A stretch of DNA of 64,000 nt from a bacterium (GCA_030604405.1 JAUVVY010000002.1:62001-126000); one strand, 5' to 3'; counted from the first letter of the stretch, positions 17,499 through 26,696 are shown. The notes: generated from the letters alone by a model not told the origin. Translations and numbers: made by a program.

Positions 17499-18320
17499 AT
17501 GAGAATGCTGGGAAAAGACATTCGGATGGAGCGAATCAGTAATCGTGAGGACGGCCGGACGGTGATCGTGCCGATGGACCACGGGGTGACGCTGGGGCCG
17601 ATTGAGGGTCTGATTGATATGCCGGTCGCGGTCAACAAGGCTGCCGAGGGCGGCGCGGATGCAGTCCTCGGGCACGTCGGCCTGCCGCTGCTGGGACATC
17701 GAGGATATGGTCGCGATATCGGGCTGATCCTGCATCTTTCCGGCAGCACCAGCCTCGCACCTGACCCGAACCGAAAGGTACTGGTGAGCAGCGTTGAACG
17801 TGCGATGAAGTACGGGGCTGATGCTGTTTCGGTACACGTGAATCTGGGCGCGGCAGATGAGAGCCAAATGCTGCAAGATCTGGGACAGGTGGCGATGAAG
17901 TGCGAGGAATGGGGAATGCCGCTGGCGGCGATGGTATATACCCGGGGGGCTAAGATCGAGAGCGAATACGACGTGGAGGTCGTCAAGCACGCCGCGCGCG
18001 TTGGGGCGGAATTGGGCGCAGACCTGGTCAAGGTCAACTACACCGGCAGCGCAGAGACTTTCCACGAGGTGGTTGAGGGCTGTGGCGGCCGGAAGCCGGA
18101 CGGAATCAAAGTGGTTATTGCGGGTGGCGAGAAAATGGAAACCGATCGGGAGATCCTCGAAATGGTGGACGGTGCCCTCGAGGGCGGCGCATCGGGTGTC
18201 TCCATCGGCAGGAATGCGTTCCAACACCGTGCGCCCGAGAAGATAGTCGCCGCGATCGTGGGGATGGTGCATGGTGGAATGAGCGTAGATGAGGCCCTGA
18301 AAGCCCTCGAGGCAGGCTGA
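17499..18320 (+). CDS. 2-amino-3,7-dideoxy-D-threo-hept-6-ulosonate (ADH) synthase, archaeal type
   Basis: Class I aldolase (LsrF/FbaB-like, MJ0400 type) that condenses a deoxyketohexose phosphate with aspartate semialdehyde to make ADH, the precursor of 3-dehydroquinate in the archaeal route. The protein has 273 residues. It has [23 protein letters not shown] (Asp27), [19 protein letters not shown], and the Schiff-base lysine in LVKVNYTG (Lys178), closely following MJ0400 as I remember it. AAGGAG lies 5 nt before ATG 17499. The next gene is DHQ synthase II, the following step, which separates this from the related fructose-bisphosphate and autoinducer-2 aldolases. Confidence 0.92.
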   Translation: MRMLGKDIRMERISNREDGRTVIVPMDHGVTLGPIEGLIDMPVAVNKAAEGGADAVLGHVGLPLLGHRGYGRDIGLILHLSGSTSLAPDPNRKVLVSSVERAMKYGADAVSVHVNLGAADESQMLQDLGQVAMKCEEWGMPLAAMVYTRGAKIESEYDVEVVKHAARVGAELGADLVKVNYTGSAETFHEVVEGCGGRKPDGIKVVIAGGEKMETDREILEMVDGALEGGASGVSIGRNAFQHRAPEKIVAAIVGMVHGGMSVDEALKALEAG

Positions 18321-18403
18321 GCCAAGTCGCAGCCACAACAGCGCTGCTGCGTTGGCTGTTGCCGGCACAGCACCTGGGCTACGGGCGGGAGGACTGACTT
18401 GCT

Positions 18404-19396
18404 ATGAAACAAGTGTGGGTCAAGGTTGATCCGTGGCAGAAGCAACTCGTGACCGCGGCCCTGGAGGCCGGCGCCGACGCGGTCCTGGTGCCCGAGGGAA
18501 AGAGCGCGGAGGTCAAGAGCCTCGGCCTCATCCAGACCGTGGCACCTGACGGAGACCTGCGGCTGGGGGAGGATGTCGTGGAGGTGGAAATTGCGGACAA
18601 GGAGAGTGAACGCCTGGCGCTGTCTTTGGGGCAAGCCAAGATAGTTATCGTTCGTGCGACTGACTGGACGGTTATTCCGCTGGAAAACCTGATTGCCGAG
18701 GGGGCAATGGTGATCGCGGAGGTGACAAACGCGGCTGAGGCACAGGTGGCGGCAAGCACCCTTGAAAAGGGAACCGCCGGCGTTCTGCTGGTCACTGATG
18801 ACCCTGCGGAGATCAAACGCACGGTCGCTGCCCTGAAGAGCGAGGCCGAAGAGCTCGCGCTTGAGCCGGCAGAGATTACCGAGGTGCAGGTTCTTGGTAT
18901 GGGCGACCGGGTATGCGTGGACACGTGCAGCAATATGTCGGTGGGTGAGGGGATGCTGGTCGGTAACAGCAGTGCGGCCATGTTCCTGGTGCACGCGGAG
19001 TGTGTTGACAACCCGTATGTGGAGCAGCGGCCGTTCCGCGTCAACGCAGGGCCGGTTCACGCCTACATTCGCGTGCCGGGTGCAAGGACCAGGTACCTCT
19101 CAGAAGTCCGCGGAGGCGACGAGGCGCTCATCGTCGGTCACGGCGGAAGGACACGGACGACCATCGTAGGTCGCTCGAAGGTCGAGCGCCGGCCGCTGTT
19201 GCTTATCAAGGCTCAGGCGCAGGCCACGGAGGTCTCCATCATCCTGCAAAACGCCGAGACCATTCGCCTGGTCACGCCAGAGGGCCAGCCTATCAGCGTT
19301 GTGGAACTCAAGCCCGGCAGCAAGGTGCTGGTCATGCTCGAGGCGAGCGGACGGCATTTCGGGGTCAAGGTCGAGGAGACCATCGAGGAGAAATAA
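18404..19396 (+). CDS. 3-dehydroquinate synthase II (archaeal type)
   Basis: NAD-dependent oxidative deamination and cyclisation of ADH to 3-dehydroquinate; not homologous to classical AroB. The protein has 330 residues with family landmarks VWVKVDPWQKQ, GDRVCVDTCSNMSVGEGMLV, FLVHAE, RPFRVNAGPVHAYI, PGARTRYLSE and RKVE-like SKVERRPLLLIKA. It is the second gene of the operon, 83 bp after ADH synthase and 43 bp before the aspartate-kinase-like gene. Together with the upstream gene it makes a complete archaeal-type entry into aromatic amino acid synthesis in a bacterium with LPS. Confidence 0.94.
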   Translation: MKQVWVKVDPWQKQLVTAALEAGADAVLVPEGKSAEVKSLGLIQTVAPDGDLRLGEDVVEVEIADKESERLALSLGQAKIVIVRATDWTVIPLENLIAEGAMVIAEVTNAAEAQVAASTLEKGTAGVLLVTDDPAEIKRTVAALKSEAEELALEPAEITEVQVLGMGDRVCVDTCSNMSVGEGMLVGNSSAAMFLVHAECVDNPYVEQRPFRVNAGPVHAYIRVPGARTRYLSEVRGGDEALIVGHGGRTRTTIVGRSKVERRPLLLIKAQAQATEVSIILQNAETIRLVTPEGQPISVVELKPGSKVLVMLEASGRHFGVKVEETIEEK

Positions 19397-19439
19397 GTCA
19401 ACAGAGAGCACTGATAAGAGCTAGAATGGAGCTCGCACT

Positions 19440-20306
19440 ATGCCCGAGCAGGTTCCGATACTTAAATTCGGCGGATTGACACTTCAAGGCCTGAGGCGTT
19501 TCGGCCCTGACGAACAGCGTCTGCTGGAGAACTGCAAGCAGCAGGAAACTGTCAATGACATCTATCGGCTGCTTGCTGAACGGCGCAACATTGCCAGAAG
19601 CCAGCGGCTGCATCAGATCGCCCGCCAGTTCATTCTTCCGCTTTATGAGGAGGGCCTGACGCCGATAGTAGTGGTGTCGGCTTTCGACTGGGCTACTGAC
19701 AAGCTCAGCCAGCTCGCCGCCTGTATCAGTCCCGACCCATCACTTCGAGAGTATGCCCGGCTGCTGATGTCCGGCGAGTTACGTGCCAATGCAGCACTGT
19801 CCATAACCCTGGAGGCGATCGGCATTCCGGCACGCTCCATGACCGGTCGCGAAGCCGGCATCGTCACCGCCAGCGGGCCTGTGGACGGGGTAATCTCCGA
19901 GATTAAGAAAGGTCACATCGTTGGCCTTCTGGAGAAGAAGATCGTTCCCGTAGTCGCGGGCTTCCAGGGCTACTACTACGACCCGGAGGAGCAGCGCGAC
20001 GAGGTGTCAATTCTCGGGCGTGGTGGCAGCAACCTGACTGCGGTGGCCCTGGCCGACGCCCTGGACCAGCCTGACTGTGTCATGTTAAGCAATGTTGACG
20101 GCCTCTACGACAAGGACCCGAATGCTTTCGACGACGCGAAGAAGATTGACGAGGTCACTGCCCACGAGCTGATGACATGGGACCCCTTTCCACACATCAT
20201 TCAACGGGAGGCCGTAGAATATGCAGTGGCAAGGCAGGTGGACATCTGGATACGCAGCGGATTTGCCCCCGACTTGTCCGGCACACTAATCAGGTGTAAA
20301 GAGTAG
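19440..20306 (+). CDS. aspartate-kinase-like amino acid kinase without ACT domains
   Basis: A protein of 288 residues with the aspartokinase kinase core: LKFGGLTL at the N terminus (usual form KFGGTSV), a helical region, VVVVSAFDWATDKLSQLA, ARSMTGREAGIVTA, VVAGFQGYYYD, LGRGGSNLTAVALADAL, and SNVDGLYDKDPNAF. It stops where ACT regulatory domains normally start, so it should lack allosteric lysine or threonine control or rely on a partner. Aspartyl phosphate leads to aspartate semialdehyde, a substrate of the ADH synthase two genes upstream, which explains the operon. The altered FGGLT motif leaves some doubt about substrate. Confidence 0.8.
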   Translation: MPEQVPILKFGGLTLQGLRRFGPDEQRLLENCKQQETVNDIYRLLAERRNIARSQRLHQIARQFILPLYEEGLTPIVVVSAFDWATDKLSQLAACISPDPSLREYARLLMSGELRANAALSITLEAIGIPARSMTGREAGIVTASGPVDGVISEIKKGHIVGLLEKKIVPVVAGFQGYYYDPEEQRDEVSILGRGGSNLTAVALADALDQPDCVMLSNVDGLYDKDPNAFDDAKKIDEVTAHELMTWDPFPHIIQREAVEYAVARQVDIWIRSGFAPDLSGTLIRCKE

Positions 20307-20382
20307 GTAAATGGCCGCCATCCACAGGTTTCCACGAGCAAGCATTTGGGTAAGCTATATACAGAAACCCTCCCTTTAACGG

Positions 20383-20435
20383 ACTGAGCGCTGCAGAAAT
20401 CCCGGATGTCTCTGCAAGCGCTCAGTTGTTTTTTT
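20383..20435 (+). terminator. strong intrinsic terminator
   Basis: ACTGAGCGCTGCAGA (20383-20397) pairs with TCTGCAAGCGCTCAGT (20411-20426), interrupted by a one-base bulge, and is followed by TG and seven T. It closes the ADH synthase/DHQ synthase II/aspartate-kinase-like operon 77 bp after the last stop. Confidence 0.9.
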
Positions 20436-20560
20436 GGCATAAGCATTCCCCGGAATCAGTCCTGTCTTGCCTCGTGTTGTCTCCGTTGTGGCTTCAGAGA
20501 ACCGTGTGTGTGGTGAACAATTTCCACAGCAATAGCGTCAACCAGGACAGTTGTAAGCGC

Positions 20561-20589
20561 TTGACCCGAGGGTCTCGTTTTGCTATACT
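20561..20589 (+). promoter_or_regulatory. sigma-70-type promoter of the Gld-like ABC operon
   Basis: TTGACC (20561-20566), 17-bp spacer, TATACT (20584-20589). It leaves a leader of about 160 nt before the ABC ATPase start. The rest of the 450-bp gap between the terminator and this gene contains no convincing ORF. Confidence 0.8.
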
Positions 20590-20650
20590 CAGGCGCGCTA
20601 AAATCCCCAACAAAGCGAAATGTGCGCGTTACGCGATAGTGAAGTAGAAG

Positions 20651-20712
20651 GCGTGTGGCGACCGCGCTTCATGCGTGTACGGCTATGTGTCGTGACCGCG
20701 GTTTCGACACGC
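20651..20712 (+). promoter_or_regulatory. imperfect inverted repeat in the ABC-operon leader
   Basis: GCGTGTGGCGACCGCG (20651-20666) faces CGCGGTTTCGACACGC (20697-20712): two perfect 6-bp blocks with a partly mismatched centre. It lies in the transcribed leader, about 45 nt before the ABC ATPase start. It could be a leader RNA hairpin or a dyad-symmetric protein site. I recognise no riboswitch class. Confidence 0.3.
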
Positions 20713-20755
20713 TTTGCAGCCTCGAGAGCCACCATCGTCCAGGGAGGTTCGCAGT

Positions 20756-21694
20756 ATGATTCGTGTTGAGGGTCTGACCAAGTACTACGGTGCGCACCGG
20801 GCTATCCACGATGTGACGTTCCAGGTGGATAAGGGCGAAATTGTTGCATTCCTTGGGCCCAACGCCGCCGGCAAGACCACCACAATGCGCGTCCTGACCG
20901 GCTTTGCACCCGCCTCGGCAGGCAGTATTGAGATCGCCGGCTGCAACATATACACCCAATCAGTCGAGGCCCGCCGTCACATCGGCTATGTTCCCGAAAC
21001 CCCGGCACTTTACCCCGATATGCGGGTGAATCAGTACCTTAGCTTCTGCGGGCAACTGTACGGAATGTCCTCTGCACAGATCAAGGAGGGGCGTGAACGG
21101 GTGGTCGAGACGTGCGGGCTTGAGGAACGGTGCGATGACATCATCAGCCACCTCTCGATGGGCTACCGGCAGCGCGTTTGCCTGGCCCAGGCGCTCATCC
21201 ACGACCCCGACATTCTCATCCTCGACGAGCCCACCCTCGGTCTGGACCCTAACCAGATCAGGCAGGTGCGGGAGTTAATCAGGAGCCTGGCCGGCGACCA
21301 CACCGTTATGCTTTCCACTCACATACTGCCGGAGGCACAGGCCACCTGCGAGCGCGTAATCATCATCAACCACGGCGAAATCGTCGCTGAGGACACTCCG
21401 GAAGCGCTCACCGCACAATTGAGCCAGGCTCAGACGATACTGGTCAGGGTCGGCGAACCCTCGGACACTGTGCCACGCCGACTGCGCGACCTGGATGGGA
21501 TAACGGGAGTGGAGCCGGTGCGCGGCGAGGCCGGGGCGTACTATGTGGACACCGAAATTGATGCGGATATACGCAGCGAGATCGCGAAGTTCATTGTTGA
21601 GAATGACTGGGGCTTGCTGGAACTGCGCGCCATTGAAATGAGTCTCGAAGACGTGTTCCGTCATCTAACGACCGAGGAGAAGGGTGTAGCCTAG
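20756..21694 (+). CDS. ABC transporter ATP-binding protein, GldA-like
   Basis: A protein of 312 residues: full ABC ATPase with Walker A GPNAAGKTT (about 36-44), signature LSMGYRQRV, Walker B ILILDEPTLGLD and H-loop STHILPEA, then a C-terminal domain of about 90 residues as in ABC-2-type exporters. GGGAGG lies about 6 nt before ATG 20756. It is followed after 2 bp by its membrane partner, and then by GldG-like and DUF4340 proteins, the GldA-GldF-GldG-type arrangement. In Bacteroidetes this system supports gliding; in most other phyla its cargo is unknown, so no gliding claim is made. Confidence 0.93.
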   Translation: MIRVEGLTKYYGAHRAIHDVTFQVDKGEIVAFLGPNAAGKTTTMRVLTGFAPASAGSIEIAGCNIYTQSVEARRHIGYVPETPALYPDMRVNQYLSFCGQLYGMSSAQIKEGRERVVETCGLEERCDDIISHLSMGYRQRVCLAQALIHDPDILILDEPTLGLDPNQIRQVRELIRSLAGDHTVMLSTHILPEAQATCERVIIINHGEIVAEDTPEALTAQLSQAQTILVRVGEPSDTVPRRLRDLDGITGVEPVRGEAGAYYVDTEIDADIRSEIAKFIVENDWGLLELRAIEMSLEDVFRHLTTEEKGVA

Positions 21695-21696
21695 AT

Positions 21697-22410
21697 ATGC
21701 GCAACATCATCAGCATTACCGCACGCGAGATCCGCAGTTATTTCGTATCGCCGCTTGCCTACGTAGCCATATTCTTCTTCGTGTTTATCTGCGGGTTTAT
21801 TTTCACACTGGCAGTCGCCAGCGGCTACACGCAGGCTGACATGTCGCCGCTTTTCCACAGCATGATCTTCGTCAGTCTGATACTGGCGCCGGTGTTGACT
21901 ATGGGCCTGCTGGCGCAGGAAACCAGCAGCGGCTCGATCGAACTGCTGATGACCAAGCCGGTGCGCGACGCCGAAGTGGCCGTGGGCAAATTCCTCGGTG
22001 CCCTCGCCGTCTATTGCTTCATTTTGCTAGTGACCCTGGAGTTCCCCATAATGTACGAAATCTGGGGCAATCCGGACTGGGGCATGATCGCCGCCGGCTA
22101 TATCGGGCTTTTGGCCTGTGGCATAGCGTTCATGGCCATCGGCACCTTTGCCAGTTCAGTCACCGACAGTCAGATCGCCGCCTGGCTTATCGGCACTGCA
22201 ATTCTGCTGTTCTTCTGGCTGGTTGGCTGGCTAGGGTATTCCTCGACTAGCTGGGTTACGGATGTCGCCAAGCGCCTTTCCATCTACGAAAACTTTGGTG
22301 ATTTTTCACGCGGCATTGTGGATGGCAAGAACTTACTCTTCTTCCTGAGCGTGGCGATCGTATTCCTATTCATGAGTGTACGTGCCATCGAAAACCGTCG
22401 CACAGTCTGA
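21697..22410 (+). CDS. ABC-2 type permease, GldF-like
   Basis: A protein of 237 residues with about six membrane segments. It opens with TAREIRSYFVSPLAYVAIFF, a classic GldF/NosY-like start, and has LLMTKPVRDAEVAVGKFLGA between helices 2 and 3. It forms the membrane part of the exporter powered by the preceding ATPase (2-bp gap). The gene is followed by an aldo/keto reductase rather than directly by the GldG-like gene. Confidence 0.9.
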   Translation: MRNIISITAREIRSYFVSPLAYVAIFFFVFICGFIFTLAVASGYTQADMSPLFHSMIFVSLILAPVLTMGLLAQETSSGSIELLMTKPVRDAEVAVGKFLGALAVYCFILLVTLEFPIMYEIWGNPDWGMIAAGYIGLLACGIAFMAIGTFASSVTDSQIAAWLIGTAILLFFWLVGWLGYSSTSWVTDVAKRLSIYENFGDFSRGIVDGKNLLFFLSVAIVFLFMSVRAIENRRTV

Positions 22411-22490
22411 GCTGGTGAATCAAAGACCAGGGGAACTGGCGCAAAGAGCCATAACGCCAATATACGCGACTTCGGAAAGCGGTGAGGAAA

Positions 22491-23462
22491 GTGCAATATC
22501 GTCAATTGGGCAAATGGGGAGTGCGCATCAGTACCATCGGCCTGGGCAGCTATCTGACCATCGGGATGCATGTGGACGAGGAGACCGCCAAGCAGTGCGT
22601 GAAATTCGCATTCGACTCCGGCATCAACTGGATTGACACCGCCAACGCATACAATCGGGGACAGGCCGAAATCACGGTGGGCAAGTTGCTCGCGGACTAC
22701 GATCGCGATGACTACGTGCTTGCCACCAAGGTTTGGGGACCAATGGGCGATGGCCCCAACGACAGGGGCCTTTCGGCAAAGCACGTATTCGAGCAGTGCC
22801 ATGCCAGTCTGAAGCGACTGCAGACCGACTACATTGATCTCTACCAGTGCCATCGCCCGGACCCCGACACGCCCCTGGAAGAGACCATCCGCATCATGGA
22901 AGACCTGGCGCGCCAGGGGAAGATTCTCTACTGGGGCGTCAGCGAATGGCCGGCCGAGCTGATTCAGGAGGCTGTTGACCTGGCCGCGATTATGGGCTGT
23001 CGGCCGCCGATCTCCAACCAGCCGCGCTACAGCCTGATGTGGCGTGTGCCGGAAGAGGCAGTATTCCCGACATGCCTCAAAAACGGCCTGGGCAACGTAG
23101 TCTTCTCGCCACTGGCGCATGGCGTCCTGACGGGCAAGTACGAACCCGGCCAGCCGCCGCCGGCTGGCACGCGGGCTGCCGATGACACCCAGAACCAGAT
23201 AATGATGGACATGTACTGGACCGACGAAAAGCTGCAGAAGGCGCAACAAGCCAAGGCGATGGCAGGGGACATTGGCCTGACTGCGGCTCAGCTTGCCATG
23301 GCCTGGTGTCTGAGGCACGATGCGGTCACGTCGGTCATCAGCGGCGTGACGAAGGTGGCACAGCTCGAGGACAATGTAGCTGCGGCAGATGCTGAAATCC
23401 CTGACGATGTGTACGAGGCGTTGTGCGAGCTCTTCCCGCTGCCGACCGTTGAGGCACCATGA
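22491..23462 (+). CDS. aldo/keto reductase (Kv-beta-like group)
   Basis: A TIM-barrel NADPH-dependent oxidoreductase of 323 residues. Catalytic tetrad residues are visible: Asp in WIDTANAY, Tyr in the same motif, Lys in LATKVWG, and His in YQCHRPD. YRQLGKWGVRISTIGLGS at the N terminus and SVISGVTKVAQLEDNV at the C terminus (NADP phosphate site) are typical. I chose GTG 22491 because family members normally begin two or three residues before YRxLG; GTG 22482 is in frame. It is inserted between GldF-like and GldG-like genes, and its substrate and its link to the exporter are unknown. Confidence 0.9.
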   Translation: MQYRQLGKWGVRISTIGLGSYLTIGMHVDEETAKQCVKFAFDSGINWIDTANAYNRGQAEITVGKLLADYDRDDYVLATKVWGPMGDGPNDRGLSAKHVFEQCHASLKRLQTDYIDLYQCHRPDPDTPLEETIRIMEDLARQGKILYWGVSEWPAELIQEAVDLAAIMGCRPPISNQPRYSLMWRVPEEAVFPTCLKNGLGNVVFSPLAHGVLTGKYEPGQPPPAGTRAADDTQNQIMMDMYWTDEKLQKAQQAKAMAGDIGLTAAQLAMAWCLRHDAVTSVISGVTKVAQLEDNVAAADAEIPDDVYEALCELFPLPTVEAP

Positions 23463-23565
23463 TCTGCGAGCGTGCAATCAAGGATTGGCGGGCAATTCAC
23501 GCCGTGCAGCGGCAACTGAGCCAATACAAACAGAGTGTCAACCTCCTTCGGGCAGGTGAACCGTA

Positions 23566-25263
23566 ATGGGCGAACGGGAAAACCACGTGGATGATTCAAG
23601 TACGGACGGCGCTGCCGCCAGAAAGGAACTTGCGGACCCGCGTCTGGTTGCTGCTGAAGTCGCGCCCAGCTCCCCGCTGATGCTGGCGGGCAAGATCGCC
23701 GCATGGGTTGGTCTGGCGGCCCTGTTGATAGGTCTGTTCTGGACCGGCATCACCAAGACCATGGGTGCAGCGCCCAAGGTGCTGCTTATCCTGGGGCTGG
23801 TTGGCGTCATCTTCTGGCTGGTGACCAATATCACGGCCGTCGTCAAACAGGTGCAGGCTCGTGGCTTCCAGGCGGTGCTCAACTCTGTGCTGTTCACCGT
23901 TTTTGTGATCGGCATAATCGTGATGGCCAACTACATCGCAGGGCGCCATCACATGTTCCGGGCGGACTGGTCGGAGGCGAAGCTGCACTCACTGGCCGCA
24001 GGCACATTGGACATAATCAGAAACCTCGAAGAAGATGTCACGATCACCGCCTTCATCTCTCCTGAGCTGTACGGCGCAGACCAGATACGCAACATGCTCA
24101 ACGAGTATCAGATTCACGGCAAGCGCATTAAGCTGCATATCTATGACCCCAAGCTGGCGCTGGCGAAGGTTGAGGAGTACGAGCGGCCCTTCGATGGCAC
24201 CATCTTCGTTGAGACCGAAAACCGCAAGGAAGAGGTGCAGGGCGGCACCGAAGAGCAGATCTCAAGCGCGATACTGGCCGTCACCACCGGCCAGAAGACG
24301 AAGGTCTATTTCCTCACCGGCCATGGCGAACAAAGTCTTGACGCCTTCGGGGAGCAAGGCCTTACGGTGCTGAAGCGCTATCTCGAAAACGAGCAGTACG
24401 AGGTCGCTGGTCTGTCACTGGCGACAGAAAAGGAGCCGCAGGTGCCTGGCGACTGCGCGGTGCTGGCCATCGTCGGGGCCAAACAGGAGCTGCTGGACAG
24501 GGAGCAGACGGCAATCAAGCAGTATGTTGAGCAGGGCGGGAATCTGTTTCTAGCTTTGGCTTCGCCGCCTGCTCCGGATTTCGCCGACATTCTGGAGCCT
24601 TACGGAGTTCGCGCGCTGAGCGGCCTGGTAATGGACCCCGCACGCTCTCTGCAAGGCAACGCGCAGGTGCCGGCGATATTGGAACCGAAGGGCCATGACA
24701 TTGTAAATAACTTGACAATGATCGCCCTGCCAACCGTCATGGCCTTCGAAGTAGAAAGCCCGCAGCCGCCGATGCCTGGCCCGGGAGCGCCCCCGCCACC
24801 TCCCACAGCAGCCACGACCATCCTTGAATCAACCGGCTCCGCCTGGCTGGAGACCAGCACCTCCGGCCCGGTGTTGAGAGATGCCGATGAGAAGAGCGGG
24901 CCGCTGGCTATGGCTGTTGCCGTTGATCTGAGCCGCGAAGAGCAACCGCCGCAATACCCGGGCGCCCCGCCGCTACCTGAGCCCGATGAGCGTAAAGCGC
25001 GCATTGTGGCCGTGGGTGACTACGACTTCATGCGTGATGACTTCTATCAGATGGGCCTCCGAAGCAATATCTTCCTGGCCACCAGCTCTATCGCCTGGCT
25101 GACAAAGAACGAGAAGCTCGTCACAATTCCGCCGCAGGAGCCACTGGATCGGACGATGATACTGGCTACTGCGCAGAGGAGTCTAGCTATACTGATATCG
25201 GCTGTCATCGTTCCGCTACTGGTGCTTGTCACCGGACTCGTCGTCTGGTGGCGAAGGAGGTAG
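23566..25263 (+). CDS. GldG-like ABC-associated extracytoplasmic protein
   Basis: A protein of 565 residues. Three N-terminal membrane segments (about 38-60, 70-90, 100-122) lead to a large outer domain: SLAAGTLDIIRNLEEDVTIT, ISSAILAVTTGQKTKVYFLTGHGEQSLD, then a Pro-rich linker near 400-412 (GPGAPPPPPT), ARIVAVGDYDF, and a final membrane helix (about 540-562) ending WWRRR. This is the ABC_transp_aux/GldG pattern. AGGTGAA precedes ATG 23566. The extended cytoplasmic-looking N terminus and extra helices compared with compact GldG could be a fusion of a membrane subunit. Confidence 0.85.
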   Translation: MGERENHVDDSSTDGAAARKELADPRLVAAEVAPSSPLMLAGKIAAWVGLAALLIGLFWTGITKTMGAAPKVLLILGLVGVIFWLVTNITAVVKQVQARGFQAVLNSVLFTVFVIGIIVMANYIAGRHHMFRADWSEAKLHSLAAGTLDIIRNLEEDVTITAFISPELYGADQIRNMLNEYQIHGKRIKLHIYDPKLALAKVEEYERPFDGTIFVETENRKEEVQGGTEEQISSAILAVTTGQKTKVYFLTGHGEQSLDAFGEQGLTVLKRYLENEQYEVAGLSLATEKEPQVPGDCAVLAIVGAKQELLDREQTAIKQYVEQGGNLFLALASPPAPDFADILEPYGVRALSGLVMDPARSLQGNAQVPAILEPKGHDIVNNLTMIALPTVMAFEVESPQPPMPGPGAPPPPPTAATTILESTGSAWLETSTSGPVLRDADEKSGPLAMAVAVDLSREEQPPQYPGAPPLPEPDERKARIVAVGDYDFMRDDFYQMGLRSNIFLATSSIAWLTKNEKLVTIPPQEPLDRTMILATAQRSLAILISAVIVPLLVLVTGLVVWWRRR

Positions 25264-25274
25264 GCTGGCAGACC

Positions 25275-26639
25275 ATGAAGGCTTTGATCAGAAGCATTGC
25301 TGCCGCCGTAGTGTTCGCTATTCTGTTGTTTTACGTGTTTGCTTTCGAGCGCGGCCGGGTCCCTGAGAAGGACGAAATATTCGGCCTGAATGTCGAGCAG
25401 ACCAGCCGCTTGCAGGTCACTGGTCCGGGCATGGACCTGCTCATTGAAAAGCATGACGATACCTGGTACGTGAAAAAGCCATTCAAGGGCCTGGCAGATC
25501 AGGACGAGGCCGAAACACGCATCAAGGCGATTACTGAGCTAAAGCCATCCGGTACTCGCAGCGACCTTGACCTCGACGACGAAAAGTTCGGCCTCAAGGA
25601 GCCGCGCCTTACGGCAGTGTTGAACTACGGAAAAGGCAAAAAGATTAAGCTGCTAGTCGGAAAGAAGACACCGGTGGGCTCCGAGATTTATGCCAGGATC
25701 GAGGGCCGCAAGGACCTCTACATACTTCCCGCTACCGTCTTTAGTACGCTCAACCTGACCGCAGACAAGCTGCGGGAAAAGACAGTTGCCAAGATCGAGT
25801 CGGACAAAGTGCTCTCTCTGAGTCTTACCCACGGCGACACAACAATCAAGGTCGAGAACCGTGCTGAGGGCGATAAAGACAAATGGTTCATCACCTCCCC
25901 GATAAGCGCTCGCGCCGATGAGTTCCAGACCGAGCAGGTTGTCACCAAACTGGCGGGCCTCGAGGCGAAAGATTTCGTGGACGAGCCTGCGAAGGACGCC
26001 GACTACGGCTTCGATAAGCCCTCTCTGCTGGCCGAAGTGCTGGACGAAGAGGGCAACAAGGCCGCCATCACCATCGGCGCAAAATCCGACAAGCGCGACG
26101 AATCCTCACTTGATGGCGGGGAACTGTTCTATGCGAAGGTCGAGGGGCGCGATGAGATTCTACTGGTCGCTGCGGAGGATGTGGCTGAGTTGCGCAAGCA
26201 GCCTATTGACCTGCGCGACACGTTCATCGTGGAGTTGGATAAGCAGAACATCAACTATGTCCGCGTGCAGTCGACAAAGCGCCTGTCATTTGCGATCAAG
26301 CGCCTGCCCGACGGGTGGCATCTCGACCGTCCCATCAAGGCCGTCACCAAGGCGGGAAAAGTTGACGATATCCTGTATGACATCGTCCAGCTCGAAGCCC
26401 GCGAGTACATCGCTGACAAACCGGAAGACCTCAAGCAATACGGCCTGGCCATACCCAGTGACATCATCGAAGTCCACAGCATTGACACAGATGATGTGCT
26501 GAAGATAAAGATCGGCTATGCCTACGGCGCGGATGCCCACTACTGTCAGACATCAGAAAGCGATCAGGTCTATGTAGTCAGCGACATGCTGCTGCTGGAC
26601 CTGCCGAAGAAGCTCGAAGACATCCAGGCCTCGTCGTAA
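25275..26639 (+). CDS. DUF4340 protein, Gld-system partner
   Basis: A protein of 454 residues with one N-terminal membrane helix (about 4-22). It has repeated DUF4340 units such as W-Y-V-K-K-P-F-K, KFGLKEPRLTAVLNYGKGK, GFDKPSLLAEVLDEEGNK and QYGLAIPSDIIEVHS, each ending in a beta-strand pair that contains G-x-K and E-I-Y/E-L-F-Y-A type motifs. DUF4340 proteins regularly sit beside GldG-like genes, as here (11-bp gap). ATG 25275 is preferred; AAGGAGGT lies 13 nt upstream, slightly far. It is the last gene before the terminator at 26661. Confidence 0.88.
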   Translation: MKALIRSIAAAVVFAILLFYVFAFERGRVPEKDEIFGLNVEQTSRLQVTGPGMDLLIEKHDDTWYVKKPFKGLADQDEAETRIKAITELKPSGTRSDLDLDDEKFGLKEPRLTAVLNYGKGKKIKLLVGKKTPVGSEIYARIEGRKDLYILPATVFSTLNLTADKLREKTVAKIESDKVLSLSLTHGDTTIKVENRAEGDKDKWFITSPISARADEFQTEQVVTKLAGLEAKDFVDEPAKDADYGFDKPSLLAEVLDEEGNKAAITIGAKSDKRDESSLDGGELFYAKVEGRDEILLVAAEDVAELRKQPIDLRDTFIVELDKQNINYVRVQSTKRLSFAIKRLPDGWHLDRPIKAVTKAGKVDDILYDIVQLEAREYIADKPEDLKQYGLAIPSDIIEVHSIDTDDVLKIKIGYAYGADAHYCQTSESDQVYVVSDMLLLDLPKKLEDIQASS

Positions 26640-26660
26640 AGCGCATTCCGTGCTGTCCTG

Positions 26661-26696
26661 GGCGGCCTCCACGCAGCTTGTGAGGCCGCCTCTTTT
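26661..26696 (+). terminator. intrinsic terminator of the Gld-like operon
   Basis: GGCGGCCTC (26661-26669) and GAGGCCGCC (26682-26690) form a perfect 9-bp stem with a 12-nt loop, followed by TCTTTT. It lies 21 bp after the DUF4340 stop. Confidence 0.87.

Noticed and set aside
20426-20647. 73-codon plus-strand ORF between the terminator and the ABC operon
   Set aside because: It starts in the terminator T-run and runs through the promoter; no ribosome site or recognisable product.
22284-23477. 397-codon minus-strand frame opposite the aldo/keto reductase
   Set aside because: The plus-strand gene has all four catalytic residues; the antisense frame has no motif and no ribosome site. Similar shadows opposite waaA (4886-5797), cysK (31739-32707) and DUF362 (35764-36660) were dropped for the same reason.
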